The notes under the pieces are model-generated. The model was given only the letters and a program-made list of their open reading frames with translations, had not been told where the DNA came from and did no database searches. Positions 10,026-19,602 of a DNA stretch of 52,500 bases are shown here, in pieces. Within the stretch, counting starts at the first letter, position 1. Each line of letters begins with the position of its first letter. Made by a program: the position numbers and the translations under genes. The DNA is taken from NCBI RefSeq assembly GCF_000372725.1, contig NW_005200478.1, positions 161,998 to 214,497 on the forward strand. The letters are read 5' to 3'. Source of the stretch: Emiliania huxleyi CCMP1516 (Eukaryota; Haptophyta; Isochrysidales; Noelaerhabdaceae).

Positions 10026-10669
10026 TGCCGACCGAGAGCGGATCTCCTCCTGCTCCGCAAGGAGGGTGGCCAAGGCTAAAGTCTTGTCGGAGCCGCCGGG
10101 CGTGTTGACGACTTGGAGAAGGTCGCCCTTGTGCTTGTGCTTGTAGAGATGCTCGAGGGTGGGTGCCGAAGAGGAACAGACGGCCGCAGAGATCATCCGG
10201 ATCATGCTGCAGGGCTGGACGGAATGGGGCGCCCAACACGTGCCCGGATTACTGTGCCTTCCCCGGGCACAGCCTTTCGGTTCGTGAAGGGTCGGTGCGT
10301 GTCGTGACCCCCTGGAACACCCGTACCCCCGCACCATCTCCGTCGCTTGGTTCCATAACCTCTGCCACAACCGGGAGCGGCCAGGGCTCATAGACTCGGT
10401 CGAGAGACCCCAGATTGGCATCCATGCCTCTCTGGACAGGGTGGCCCGCCACAAGGACCCCAGGAATTGCGACTCGCCGCTTTCCTCCCGCTGTGATTCT
10501 GTGTGAGCTCTGTGTCTTGATTTGCCAACAATATACCTAAAAGTTAAAAAACCCTCAACCCTCAACTAAAGGGGGGTCTCAACCGTCAACCAGATGGTTG
10601 AGGGGGGGCCTCAACGCTCAACCCCTGAACCACCCCTTACCCGGGTAGTGCCGATTTTTCATCCAGAGG
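10026..10669. other. Intergenic, no convincing gene
   Basis: Holds a minus-strand open frame (to about 9969) with a P-loop-like phrase (TPGGSDKTLALATLL) and short plus frames with Trp/His-rich readings. It may be a degraded gene fragment, but nothing can be assigned. Near 10545-10625 there are three imperfect repeats of a CCTCAAC(C/G)(C/G)TCAAC word. Confidence 0.4.
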
Positions 10670-11620
10670 ATGTCGGCACGCGGGAAGCACGCTGGCCGCA
10701 CCACTCCGACGCCCGGCGCAGCCGCAGCAGCGCTGCGCGTCACCGTCCACCTCGACGCGGCCAAGCGCGGCGTCGTCATCGGCGCGCAGGGCGCGGCCGT
10801 GAAGGAGACGCAGCGAGCGACAGGCGCTCTGGTCCGCACGCCCAAGCGCGGCGTTCCAGGTCCGGCGCAGGTGTCCGGGCCCGACGCGCTCTCCGTGCTG
10901 CGCGCGTGCTGCCTCATTGCTCGGCAGACCGCAGCCGCCTCGGACTGCACCTGCGAGGTCGCCGGCGCCGTCGAGCTCCGCGCAACTATGCGGCCAACGA
11001 GCCTGCGGCCGGCGCAGCACATCCTCTTCGAGGCCTCTCCAAACGCTGCGACCGATTTTGTGGCCTACGTGCTGCCCGCCTGCGCCGTCAGTGAGCAGCG
11101 AGTCGCGGCGGCGGTCGACGACGCCAGGTTTGCATCGGGCGCCTCGACGCTGCCCTGCTGGTCTGCGGCAGCGGGGCACGAGCTCTTCCTCTACGCGTTG
11201 GGCGAGGGAGCCGCAGTGGCGAGGGCGCTCTACGCGCGGCTGTCGCCGGCCATCGAGGCGGCGGCCGAGGCGGTACCAGAGGTGGCGCGGCAGGCGGGCG
11301 GGGCGGCCGAGGCCGCGGCCGCCGCGCCGAGGGAGCCGCTCCCTTGGCACGCCGTGCTGCTGCAGGGCAGCCTCGCCAGCGGCGGGGAGGACCACGGCAT
11401 GGTCGAGGCCGCGCTCAGGGGCAAGCTCGGGCTCGGCCCGGCCGCGAAGCAGCTCCGGCCCGCGGCGAGGGAAGGCGAGCAGCTCTGCCTCGTCGACGGC
11501 GCGCTGCTCGAGCAGCTCGACGCGCTCCAGGCGCTGTCGCGCCGCGCGCGGGCGCCGGCCACCGTCGCCGAGGAGGGAGGGAGGACGTGCATGGCGTGGG
11601 TGTACCGGAGCGTCGAGTAG
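10670..11620 (+). CDS. KH-domain RNA-binding protein (316 aa)
   Basis: A single open frame from ATG 10670 to a TAG at 11618-11620. Residues about 24-80 form a type I KH domain (VTVHLDAAKRGVVIGAQG then AAVKETQRATGALVRTP), with the nucleic-acid-binding GxxG loop as GAQG. KH domains bind four-nucleotide single-stranded RNA or DNA. The remaining 230 residues are alanine-rich, have regular hydrophobic spacing and match nothing I recognise; a short WHAVLLQG strand suggests a folded C-terminal part. AATAAA occurs at 11627, seven bases past the stop. The KH call is firm; the RNA target is unknown. Confidence 0.75.
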   Translation: MSARGKHAGRTTPTPGAAAAALRVTVHLDAAKRGVVIGAQGAAVKETQRATGALVRTPKRGVPGPAQVSGPDALSVLRACCLIARQTAAASDCTCEVAGAVELRATMRPTSLRPAQHILFEASPNAATDFVAYVLPACAVSEQRVAAAVDDARFASGASTLPCWSAAAGHELFLYALGEGAAVARALYARLSPAIEAAAEAVPEVARQAGGAAEAAAAAPREPLPWHAVLLQGSLASGGEDHGMVEAALRGKLGLGPAAKQLRPAAREGEQLCLVDGALLEQLDALQALSRRARAPATVAEEGGRTCMAWVYRSVE

Positions 11621-11689
11621 TCGAAAAATAAAGAAAACAGACAATCCAGTCGAGAGTGCGTGAATGTTTTTTTTATGAAGGCGCGGCAG

Positions 11690-11914
11690 GGTTCCGGCTC
11701 CTAGCCGGATAGGGGGTCTGTTGGGCGACTGGCTGGCCCCTCCCAGATAGGTAGGTAGGTTGGTCTTGTTTCGCCCAAAAGGGCCCTGCAATAGGTAGGT
11801 ACCCCCTATTTTCATCTTTTTTCGCTTCGCTGCGCGGCCTGGGGATAGGTAGGTAGGTAGGGCGTTTTGGCGCGAGTCAGTGCCAGACCCCCTATCCGGC
11901 TAGGAGCTGGAACC
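11690..11914. mobile_element. MITE-like element with 31-bp terminal inverted repeats
   Basis: The left end 11690-11720 (GGTTCCGGCTCCTAGCCGGA...) and right end 11884-11914 are inverted copies with a single mismatch over 31 bp. Both are flanked by the trinucleotide CAG, a possible target duplication. The 163-bp interior has AGGTAGGTAGGT-type tandem words and no ORF. Size, ends and lack of coding capacity fit a miniature inverted-repeat transposable element. Confidence 0.75.
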
Positions 11915-11991
11915 CAGTTTGGAGCGCTTTGGCGTGTAGATCCCGTGGCACATCGGCGCATCGGCGGACACTCAAATTCTCTTGTCGAACC

Positions 11992-12459
11992 ATGAGCGGC
12001 GCCTCTGGCTCGCCAGCGTGGGCGCTCACTCCGAGCGCGTTCGCAGACCTGCCTCTGCACGACTTTTTGGACCAGCGGCGTGCAAACGGCACGTCGTTCA
12101 TGCTGCGAGAAGGCCGCGACTCTCTCTCACGGGGCGACTGCCTCGCGCTGGTCGCTGCGAACCGACTACTAACCCGCGTCCCTTGCGGCGGCGCCGAAAG
12201 CGCTCGGTGGGTGTACGATTCCACCACCATGGCCTTTCACCCCGCGCAAGACACGTCCCTGTGCCTCGACATCTTCTCTTTCTCCTCTCTCGGCGTGTAC
12301 TGGTGTCACGGCGGCCCCAACCAGCTCTTTCGGAGCTCGGAGCGGGAGGTGCACTGCTCGCCCTACGACGAGCGCTTCTGCGTGTCGGTCGTGAGCGGCC
12401 GGTCGGGCGAGGATGCACGAAGGAGAGGCGAGGAGGGACCCAAAGACGAACTGCGGTGA
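11992..12459 (+). CDS. Beta-trefoil (ricin-B-type) lectin-like protein (155 aa)
   Basis: ATG 11992 begins MSGASGSPAWALTP and the frame runs to a TGA at 12457-12459. Residues about 65-125 contain the hallmarks of a carbohydrate-binding beta-trefoil repeat: LCLDIFSFSS (the CLD strand) followed by WCHGGPNQLF, a form of the QxW motif. Such domains bind galactose-type sugars and usually occur as three repeats; only one or two can be seen here. No signal peptide is apparent, so it may be cytosolic. Nothing suggests a catalytic partner chain. Immediately upstream is AATTCTCTTGTCGAAC (11975-11990), the candidate promoter box seen at other genes. The gene is small but codon use is even throughout. Confidence 0.6.
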   Translation: MSGASGSPAWALTPSAFADLPLHDFLDQRRANGTSFMLREGRDSLSRGDCLALVAANRLLTRVPCGGAESARWVYDSTTMAFHPAQDTSLCLDIFSFSSLGVYWCHGGPNQLFRSSEREVHCSPYDERFCVSVVSGRSGEDARRRGEEGPKDELR

Positions 12460-14114
12460 TGAGATCAGTGATGTGATCTGTGATCTGTGAGGGTCCGCCC
12501 GCAGGCGCATTTTGTATACCGAGGCGGTGCCCGGTGCCGAACCTGTCGGACTGAGACAGGTGATGTGTAGAGAGAGGAGAGCAAACTCCCTAACTCAGTT
12601 TCAAACTTGCCACACCAATATATTGCTAGGAAAAATCTCTCTCTCTCTCTCCAATATAGTATATACGGCTTACAGATTACACCAGATCACACCGTGCAGT
12701 ACATCAGGTGTCCACAGGGTGCAGCACCGCTTACGTTTACGACATCGGCCTCTGAGCTCTGTGCTCTGAGCTCTACCATAGGGTGCCCACAGGGCCCAAA
12801 AAAAGAAAGGAAAAAAGAAATGGGCCACCCCCGATCGCAGCACTTCGTGTTGGCCAGTCGAGAAATTGAGAGTGTGACTAGGAGGGTGGGACGCTGGGGA
12901 TTCTCAAAGGTATACCCTTGGAATGGCCGGATCCAGCCTTAAAAGTACGAGATCGCGCGCGCTTCGCGCACAGCACCGCCTGTTCTCCGCGGCTGTGTGA
13001 CGACGCGTGCCGTGTGCCACCAGAGTTGGGCGCGCGCGGCGCGACGGCGCCCGCGAGGGAAGGCGCGGGTGCAGCGGCCGCCGGCGGCCGTACCGCCTGC
13101 CAGCCGGCGCAGCAGCGGCCAGCGCAGCGGCCGCCGGCGCAGCAGCCAGATCAGCCGGTGCGCGCCTTGCGAGGCGAGTACTGCCGCCCGGCAGCCTTGA
13201 GGCGGCCGGGCGGCAGTACTCGTTCGAACTTTGCGAGCCGTGCGCGCGCCGAGGCGCCCGCGGCGCGCGCCCGCCCGGCTGCCAGTAGGAGGCGGCGCAA
13301 TATGGCCTATAGTACAGCCCTTGAGGAGGAGGAAGAGGCTGGCTGGCAGTGCTGTATGCCGCCGAGGGGCAGTTTTGGGGTGCTGAGTCGCGCCCAGGGG
13401 GCTGCAGAACGCGTCCGCAACCAGGACAACCCGCCCCCCCAGCCGAGGCCGGTCGAAGCCCACTTGGGCACAGCCATGAGGAGTCCTCTTCGTGCTCCTG
13501 GCGGCCGTTGGAATGGCGAGCGCGCGCCGAGGGGGGGGGGGGGGGTCTTGCTTGCTCCACACCGAGCGCCATCGGTCCAGACCGGCGTGCCCAATGAGGG
13601 GTGGCCTGCACAAGGTCTGAGCCGCGGGCGCTCGGCGCCAAGTGCAGTGTCACGCTCGCGCTGGAGCGGCTCACAATGGGGAACCCTCGTTTCCTAGTCA
13701 CTCGGTCCCCCAACGGAAGAGGCCTCGCTCCTATTGGAACTGGCCAACATCAGATTTGCCTCGTGCGTCCCTTTTTGAGTCGGAAAGCTATTTTCTTTTG
13801 GGTCCTGTGGGCACCCTATCTACCACCAGCTCGACGCTCACTACAAGTGACTGCGAGAGTTCAACTTTCGGTCTCGTCATAATAAGACACAAACGCGACA
13901 GCCAAAAGTAGATAGAGGTCAGAACAGAGAACTCGTCCGCACTCCCACTCGGCCGCGCGCGCAGAGGCCAGAGCGCGCCGCGCGCGCGCGCCCCGCCCGC
14001 GCGCGCCCCGCCGCACGCGCCGCTGGTGCTGGTCGTTTTCGACGTAGGTTTGCGGCCTCCCGTCACGTGGGCTCCGTTTACCTCTACCTCCGGCGGTCTC
14101 AAACAGGTTTACCT
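12460..14114. other. Intergenic; hairpin and GC-rich low-complexity sequence
   Basis: Contains an AAAAATCTCTCTCTC motif near 12629, a perfect 17-bp inverted repeat (13175-13191 and 13206-13222, stem CGAGTACTGCCGCCCGG) and a G run near 13535. GC-alternating DNA follows near 13975-14020, with CCTCTACC repeats near 14085-14160. Long open frames exist on both strands, but their composition (Arg/Pro/Ala) is what GC-rich noncoding DNA gives. I call no gene. Confidence 0.45.
13175..13222. repeat. Perfect 17-bp stem, 14-base loop hairpin
   Basis: The stem sequence CGAGTACTGCCGCCCGG is followed by a 14-base spacer and its exact reverse complement. It could be a recombination or structural site, or an RNA hairpin; no neighbouring gene explains it. 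Confidence 0.6.
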
Positions 14115-15098
14115 CTACCTCTGCCCCCCCACGCCAGCCCTACCTCTACCCCTCACCCGGCCCTCAGCTAGGCCCTCAGAGCCGGCCGTGTGAGGCGGGC
14201 CGCCGCCGGAGGTCCCCGCGTCCGCCCTGGCGCCCCGGCGGCCATCTACAGCCCTCCGGTTCCCTCCCTCGGGCGGCGTGAGAAGGGGGCGCGCGCCGGT
14301 CTCCTCCTCCGCCGCCGCCGCAGAGTCGGAGCGGGTGCGAGAGCCGCCCAGCAGCCCAGCCTTGCGGAGCAGCGGCGAGGGCGCGCGTCGGTCGGCGGCG
14401 TCGCGCCACTGCGCGCTCGTGGTGCCCGAGATGGAGCAGCGCATCGGCGGGCTCGCCTGATCCGCCCCCTCGGCCACCGCCGTCACCGGCTCGTTCAGAG
14501 ACGGCTGCGGCTTAAGGATCGGCAAGACGCCACCCTCAAAGCAGGTCCGGACGACGATCGCAAAGGAGAGGAGGACGATCATCAGCCCGGCGGCGGCGCC
14601 CGCGAACGCGTACTCGACGTGCGTGACCGAGCAGGGCGAGCGGTGCGGGTCGACGGGAGCGCGCGCCTTTGCGCCGCCGCAAAGGCGCTCGATGTCGGCG
14701 TCCTCCAGCACGCCTCGGTAGAGGTGCGTCTCGTCGCAGAGGAGCGGCTCGGTCGTGCTGAAGACCACGAATTCAGACCACGCGCGCCCGTGCTCGTTCA
14801 CCGCCGCCACGCGCGCGGCGATCGTGGCGCCCTCGGGCAGGTCGGACAGCGTCGCCGAGTGCGCCTCGGGCCCGACCCAATAAGGGAACCACTCGGCCTC
14901 GTCGCTATCGCGGAGCTGCCACTTGAGCGCAAAGTGGTTGGTCACGCCCGTGTCGCCCTCGGCGGGAGAGGGCATCCAGCGGATCGAGGCCCAGGACGGC
15001 CCCGAGAGCACCGTGAGGTTGGCGGGCTTTCCCGGGGGAAGCGCGGCGGGACTGCCCCTCGCCTCCGCCGCGGCGGGGAGGAGGATGAGCGGAAGCAT
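14115..15098 (-). CDS. Type I membrane protein with one fibronectin type III domain (327 aa)
   Basis: ATG at 15098 gives a short hydrophobic leader (MLPLILLPAAAEA). Residues about 22-115 form a fibronectin type III domain: PANLTVLSGPSWASIRW, then YWVGPEAHSATLSDL, then TIAARVAAVNEHG. Near residue 170 a single transmembrane helix (AFAGAAAGLMIVLLSFAIVV) precedes a long, low-complexity, Ser/Gly/Arg-rich tail presumed cytosolic. FN3 domains mediate extracellular binding; the ligand is unknown. The tail's last 20 codons run into CCTCTACC-type repeats, so the true 3' end may lie elsewhere through splicing. At 15226-15233 the coding strand shows AATTCTTT, the candidate promoter box, 128 bases upstream. 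Confidence 0.7.
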   Translation of the reverse strand: MLPLILLPAAAEARGSPAALPPGKPANLTVLSGPSWASIRWMPSPAEGDTGVTNHFALKWQLRDSDEAEWFPYWVGPEAHSATLSDLPEGATIAARVAAVNEHGRAWSEFVVFSTTEPLLCDETHLYRGVLEDADIERLCGGAKARAPVDPHRSPCSVTHVEYAFAGAAAGLMIVLLSFAIVVRTCFEGGVLPILKPQPSLNEPVTAVAEGADQASPPMRCSISGTTSAQWRDAADRRAPSPLLRKAGLLGGSRTRSDSAAAAEEETGARPLLTPPEGGNRRAVDGRRGARADAGTSGGGPPHTAGSEGLAEGRVRGRGRAGVGGQR

Positions 15099-15463
15099 TG
15101 CCTGGAACGGATGTGGGGAGGGAAGCCGGCGAGCGAGAACGAGAGCAGCGAGGCGCAGAGCGGTGCGGCTGACAAAGGGGGAAGCTCGGCCCGGCGTACG
15201 CCAGGACGGCGTTCTCGATGGGGGGAAAGAATTCGCACTGGTATTCTCGCCGGTTTTCGACGGTTTCGCTCAAAGCCGCTTTATGGCGCGCGCGCCCAAG
15301 GCCAGTGATATCCAGCTAGCTCTCGCGCGTGCTTGCGCTTCTGCTCGCCGCAGGCGAGAATATCATTGACCACCCGACCGGCTAGCCCTGCGCACCGGTC
15401 GCACGTCACCAATCGCGCGCACGCAGGCGGTAGGACTGCCGGACTGCCGCTTGAGCGTGACGC

Positions 15464-16203
15464 TCAAGTGCCCCCCGCCCGGCCATCGTAGTCGCCATGA
15501 CCGACGAGATGGCCCGCGAGTGCACGGCACTGGCCAGTATGAGTGCTGATCGCCGGCTGCGCCTCGCGGCACTCGAGCAGGTGCTGGAGTATGAGGAAGC
15601 CGCCGCCCGAGTAGCCGAAGCGGCTGCCGGGCTGCTTCATCACGGCCAGCGATGCGTAATCGTACGGCGCAGGCGCCTCGTCGGTCCCCGAGAGGAGCTC
15701 CAGGACGGGCGGGAAGGGCTCGTCACGGGGGACGCCATTCACGTAGTGCATGCCGAGGCCAGTGTGGTCCATCGTCTGGCCGGGTACAGGGAGGAAGGGG
15801 TGAGCGGGGTGCCGTGCCGCTCCCCTCGTGAGACCTGTACCTGTCGCAGCGTGACTGTCTCAGCCCACTCCGCTGGCATCCCCGCCGCAGCACGCAGGCG
15901 AAGCGGTGAGCCGGCGGCAGCGAGCGCGTCGTTGACTGAGGCCTCGAGCGATATGCCCGCCTCAGCAAAGTACTCGACTGCGAATGTGGCCGCAATCGGC
16001 TTGGAGAGCGATGCTATCTGGAGGAGCGTAGAATCAAAGAGAGGCGTGCCGGCAGAGTCAGCCAGTCCGGCCGTCTGTGTCGCGACCGTCGCGTCGCCAT
16101 TTCCGGTGCTGGGACAGAGGGCAGCGATCGACACTCCCGAGACGCCATGCTGCTCTAGCAGGGACGAGAGTGATTCAGGTCGGAGCAGGTCGGACCTCGG
16201 CAT
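15464..16203 (-). pseudogene. Serine beta-lactamase-like (S12 family) gene, apparently truncated
   Basis: Exon 1, 16203-15841, and exon 2, 15775-15464, join through a GT-AG intron at phase 0 (224 aa). The catalytic SxxK motif is SLSK (residues 65-68) in LLQIASLSKPIAATF. Exon 2 carries the expected continuation TGLGMHYVNGVPR and then FGYSGGGFLILQHLLE, where Tyr-Ser-Gly stands for the family's YxN. Families of this type (class C beta-lactamases, DD-peptidases, LACTB) are 350-400 aa and end with an HxG/KTG motif; here the frame ends about 30 residues after the Tyr motif. Near the stop there is a near-palindrome (CTTGAGCGTGACGCTCAAG, 15451-15469), which may mark a deletion or insertion. It may be a broken gene, or further exons may be unrecognised. 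Confidence 0.6.
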
Positions 16204-16570
16204 ACCTACCAGCACGCAGCAGGACGCACGAACATAAAGTTGGGTTGTTCTCGCCCCGGTGGAAGTGAGGTCAATAACTGCACTCCAAGTGCTCCAAGTG
16301 CCGATCACTGTCTTTCGCCCTGAAAGCAGACTTATACTTCACAGCTCACCTCTCTCCACTTCCCCCCGTCAACACCGGAGAAACATGCGAACGCCCCTTC
16401 CACCACCCCTCCCCCCCACACACACACACTAGCACGAGCGGCGCGGCTGGGGGCCATGAATACGGGATATTCCACACCGCGCGGTGCATTCAAGAGTCGC
16501 CAGCGTGGGGAGCCTGCAGCTTCCGCCGCGTCCGATGGGACCGCGGAGCGCGACCCGATGCCCTCCGTCC

Positions 16571-18299
16571 TCACACGTTGGCCTCGGCGTCAGAGAGCAG
16601 CGCAGCAGTGTCCACGCCCGAGACGCGGGCTCGAGAGTTGCGGCGCAGCGAGTTGCGCGAGGTGCGCGAGGCGTGGCTCCAGCGCGAGGCGCGCGCGGCG
16701 CGTCTGGGAGAGCCGCTCGAGGAGAGGCGCGCCGCCTCGGACGCGCGGCTCTTCCGCATCGAGCCGCGGTCGTCCGCGTCGTCGTGGCGGAGGCGGACGA
16801 GCTCCACCACGAGCTCCTCAAACTCCTCGAGCCCGAGCGTGCCGTCCCCGTCGGCATCAAACCGCTTGAGCACGGGGCGCGCGTCTCCGTCGACCTCGAG
16901 CTTCGCGAGAGCGTCCTGCAGCTCGGCCAGCGACAGGGCACCCGAGCCGTCCTTGTCGAAGAGCTCAAAGGCCTCGCGGATGTCCTGCCTGCTGAGGGTC
17001 GACTTGGTTGGGTCGACCAGCGGGTTGCCGTCCGTTTGGCACTCGACGTCGATGGGCTCGCCCCGCTCGAGATCCTCTGGGGGAGGGCAGCAGGGGCTGG
17101 TCCAGAGCCGCCAGAAAAAGTCGCGGATGGAGCGCAGGACCTCCAGCCACTTCCACTGCTTGAAGAGGAGGTCGCACAGGGCCAGGACGGCGTAGATGAG
17201 CGGGACGATGGTGAGGATGATCACCAGCGCCACCCCCGCGGCCGCGCCCTCGTCGCCGTCGCGCCAGTTAATTTTCGGGTAGATGACGAGCTCGGTCCGC
17301 TGCTGGTACATGAGCGTGAAGACGATGTAGGTGGCGCCAAAGGAGAGCGGGAAGGCCATGTCCCAGATCGGGTACCAGTGCTTGTGCACGCACCAGTCGA
17401 GGAGCGCGACCAACATGATCCACCCGTGCAGGTCGGCCGGAATCTTGTACGGCGCCACGAAGGACTCTAAATAGGTATTTCGGAGATAGTCATACCGTAG
17501 CCCGCAGTCGTCCGTCTTGTCCGGCGTGTTCGGAGGATCGGCGTCGTTGTTGGTGTTGTCAGTGCCGACGACCCCTTCGGGAAACCCCCCAGAGGGAGGA
17601 TCGTTGTTCGGACAACTGTACGGACCGTCGTCCGGTCCCGTCATGTACCCGTAACAGACGGTGACGAGGATGGGAAACACGACGGCGGTCATATGCATTA
17701 GCCAAGCGATGTGAGCGTACCACGGCGTGGTCGTGCAGCCTGAGCAGGGCTGCTTCTTCGCGACCGCGAGGCAGGTGGTGAGCGATGCGAAAAAGAGGTA
17801 GATGAGCAGCCAGACGCTCGACCAGTTGGTGAGGTAGATGCCCCATTGGTCGCCGTAGTAGGTGCCGAGTTTGTCGGTCGCCGACCAGAGCACAACCGCG
17901 GCCCACACGACGAACAGGGAGAGGCGGAAGAGGACGAGGGTGGCGGCGGCGACGCGGTCGCCGCACAGCCGCGTGAAGAGCCACGGCGGCGTCCCAAAGG
18001 CCTCCATCCAAGGCGGCGGCGGCGGCGGAGGCTGGCAGCAGCCGATCTCGTACCTGCGGCCGCGAGAGCGGCGTGGTGAGGGCTGGGGAGATCCGGGCGG
18101 AGGCGATCGGGGACGAGGTGGCGCACTTGCAGAAGCCGTCGCAGCACTCGGTGGAGCAGAGCACGCACTTCCGCGGGCACCACTCTGTGCTCGGGCACCA
18201 GCGCCGGAGGCACGCCTCGCATCCCTTGTTGTTGCAACCGTTATCGCACCAGCCGTTCCAGCACGGGCCGCGTCCGCCAGAGCTCCCACCCGCGCCCAT
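16571..18299 (-). CDS. EF-hand multipass membrane protein (rolling-stone-like), 2 exons
   Basis: Exon 1, 18299-18127, encodes a cysteine-rich N-terminus (WNGWCDNGCNNKGCEACLRR then CPRKCVLCSTECCDGFC). It joins exon 2, 18053-16571, at phase 2 through a GTGCGC...GCAG intron, for 551 aa in all. Exon 2 has about six membrane helices (for example ATLVLFRLSLFVVWAAVVLW, SSVWLLIYLFFASLTTCLAV and GVALVIILTIVPLIYAVLAL). Words such as DQWGIYLTNWSS and HGWIMLVALLDW resemble rolling-stone/TMEM proteins. Two EF-hands follow at about residues 420-485: DKDGSGALSLAEL and DADGDGTLGLEEF, both with complete calcium ligands. A basic Ser/Arg tail ends the protein. Inferred role: calcium-responsive membrane protein; the cysteine-rich head plus EF-hand combination is unusual. 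Confidence 0.7.
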
Positions 18300-18604
18300 G
18301 GCCGTGCTCTGTGCTGCGGCGGCGAGGCGGCGGGCGGCGGGGTGTGCGAGCGTGTGTGTTCTCGAGCGGCTGGACGCTGGAGGCGGGCGGCGCTTTGGGT
18401 GGTGCTCACGATTGCGGGTCCTCGTAACACGCGAGCTCGGCTTCTTGTTTTCTTTTTGCGTTTAGTGCTAGATCGCGCCAGTCCGCACCTGTGTCGAGCC
18501 TGTCTGCTGTGTGAGAGAGAGAGAGAGTTGTCGTTGTAAAATTCTTTCCCTGGGGTGGAGGGAACGAGTACACGAGATGAGTAGATAGAACTCCCTTGAC
18601 CTTG

Positions 18605-19579
18605 ATTGAGCACTTGTCACTTGAGCACGGATAGGGTCGATTCCAAAACCTGAGGGAGGGTGTAGAGGATGTAGAGTGTAGAGCGCTGTAGAGCTGTAGA
18701 GATGTAGCGCTCTGGAGCGCTGTAGAGCTCTAGAGCTCTACATCCGGCGCGGGACGGACTGCCTGCGTTGAGAGCGATGTACTAAAAATCTCTCTCTCGA
18801 GGCTCTCTACAACGTGAAATCTCTACAACAAACTCTACATCGTAAGCGGCGAACGAGGCACGGTCGCTCTCCGACATGAGGCGCGTTGCACTTGCCAGTG
18901 CTGCGCTGGCCTTCTGTCTGCCTGCCCAATGGGTGGCAGATGCCTCTGCTGCTGTGGCATGCCTCACGGCTGCGACTGGCCGGCGCCTCGGCGCGTCAGC
19001 TCGGCTCGGCGCAGCGATCGTGGCCAGCGCAACTCGCCTGGACTCAACGCTCAGCCACGAGCTCGCGCACGCGCTGGCGCGAGGCATGGCGCATGCAACG
19101 CTCCAACAATGACCGTCCTCGCAGCCGACAGTCCACCGCCTGCTAAAGAAGCACTGTGCGACGAATGCGGCACCGGCGACGCATGGCAGGCTGGTCATGA
19201 CGCAGTTATAGGGTGTTGTGTGTCGTCAGAGTGACTCTCTGTGTGTCAGGGATAGTCAGGGCCGTCAATCAGAGCTCCAGTAAGCTCGGAGACACCCCAT
19301 TAGTGCGACTCGACCTCTTTGAGTCACTGCCTTCCCGGCGGGTTGGCTGTAGAGCCTCTACAACAAACTCTACAGCAAAATCGCGCTCTACATCGCTCTA
19401 CAACGCAGGCGCATCGTCACGCGGCGGATGTAGAGCTCTACAGCTCTACAGCGCTCCAGATGTACCAGAGCGCTCTACATCTCTACAGCTCTACAGCGCT
19501 CTACACTCCATCCTCTACACCCTCCCCCTCAGTCCAAAACACAACAATCCCTCTCTCGATTCCGCATGGTACGTGGGAC
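18605..19579. mobile_element. Inverted-repeat element with 12-bp flanking duplication
   Basis: Long imperfect inverted arms (18650-18781 and 19389-19532, about 130-144 bp) are built from TGTAGAG/CTCTACA words. Outside the arms, at nearly equal distance (45 and 47 bases), lies the same 12-mer CCCTTGACCTTG (18593-18604 and 19580-19591), a likely target-site duplication. The interior, about 600 bp, holds a small open frame with an HExxH motif. No transposase was recognised. Confidence 0.65.
18876..19112 (+). CDS. Small ORF with signal-like leader and HExxH motif inside the inverted-repeat element
   Basis: A 78-codon frame starts MRRVALASAALAFCLPAQWV and contains LDSTLSHELAHALARGMAH near its end. 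HELAH is the zinc-peptidase core, and the preceding VASATRLDSTLSHELAH resembles the region before the active site in ATP23/SprT-like peptidases. The frame is far too short for such an enzyme (usually 200 aa or more). It may be a captured and decayed fragment, a spliced remnant, or coincidence in Ala/Arg-rich DNA. Confidence 0.25.
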   Translation: MRRVALASAALAFCLPAQWVADASAAVACLTAATGRRLGASARLGAAIVASATRLDSTLSHELAHALARGMAHATLQQ

Positions 19580-19602
19580 CCCTTGACCTTGTTCATATAG
19601 AA

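Noticed and set aside
9969..10565. Minus-strand ORF with a P-loop-like TPGGSDKTLALATLL
   Set aside because: Starts without a good ATG, overlaps element B, and no second helicase or ATPase motif is visible.
12904..13713. Overlapping long ORFs on both strands around 13 kb
   Set aside because: Both strands are open because of high GC; composition is Arg/Ala/Pro and no domain or codon pattern supports either.
18625..18650. T-arm-like GGGTCGATTCC suggestive of a tRNA
   Set aside because: No matching acceptor, D or anticodon arms could be folded around it.
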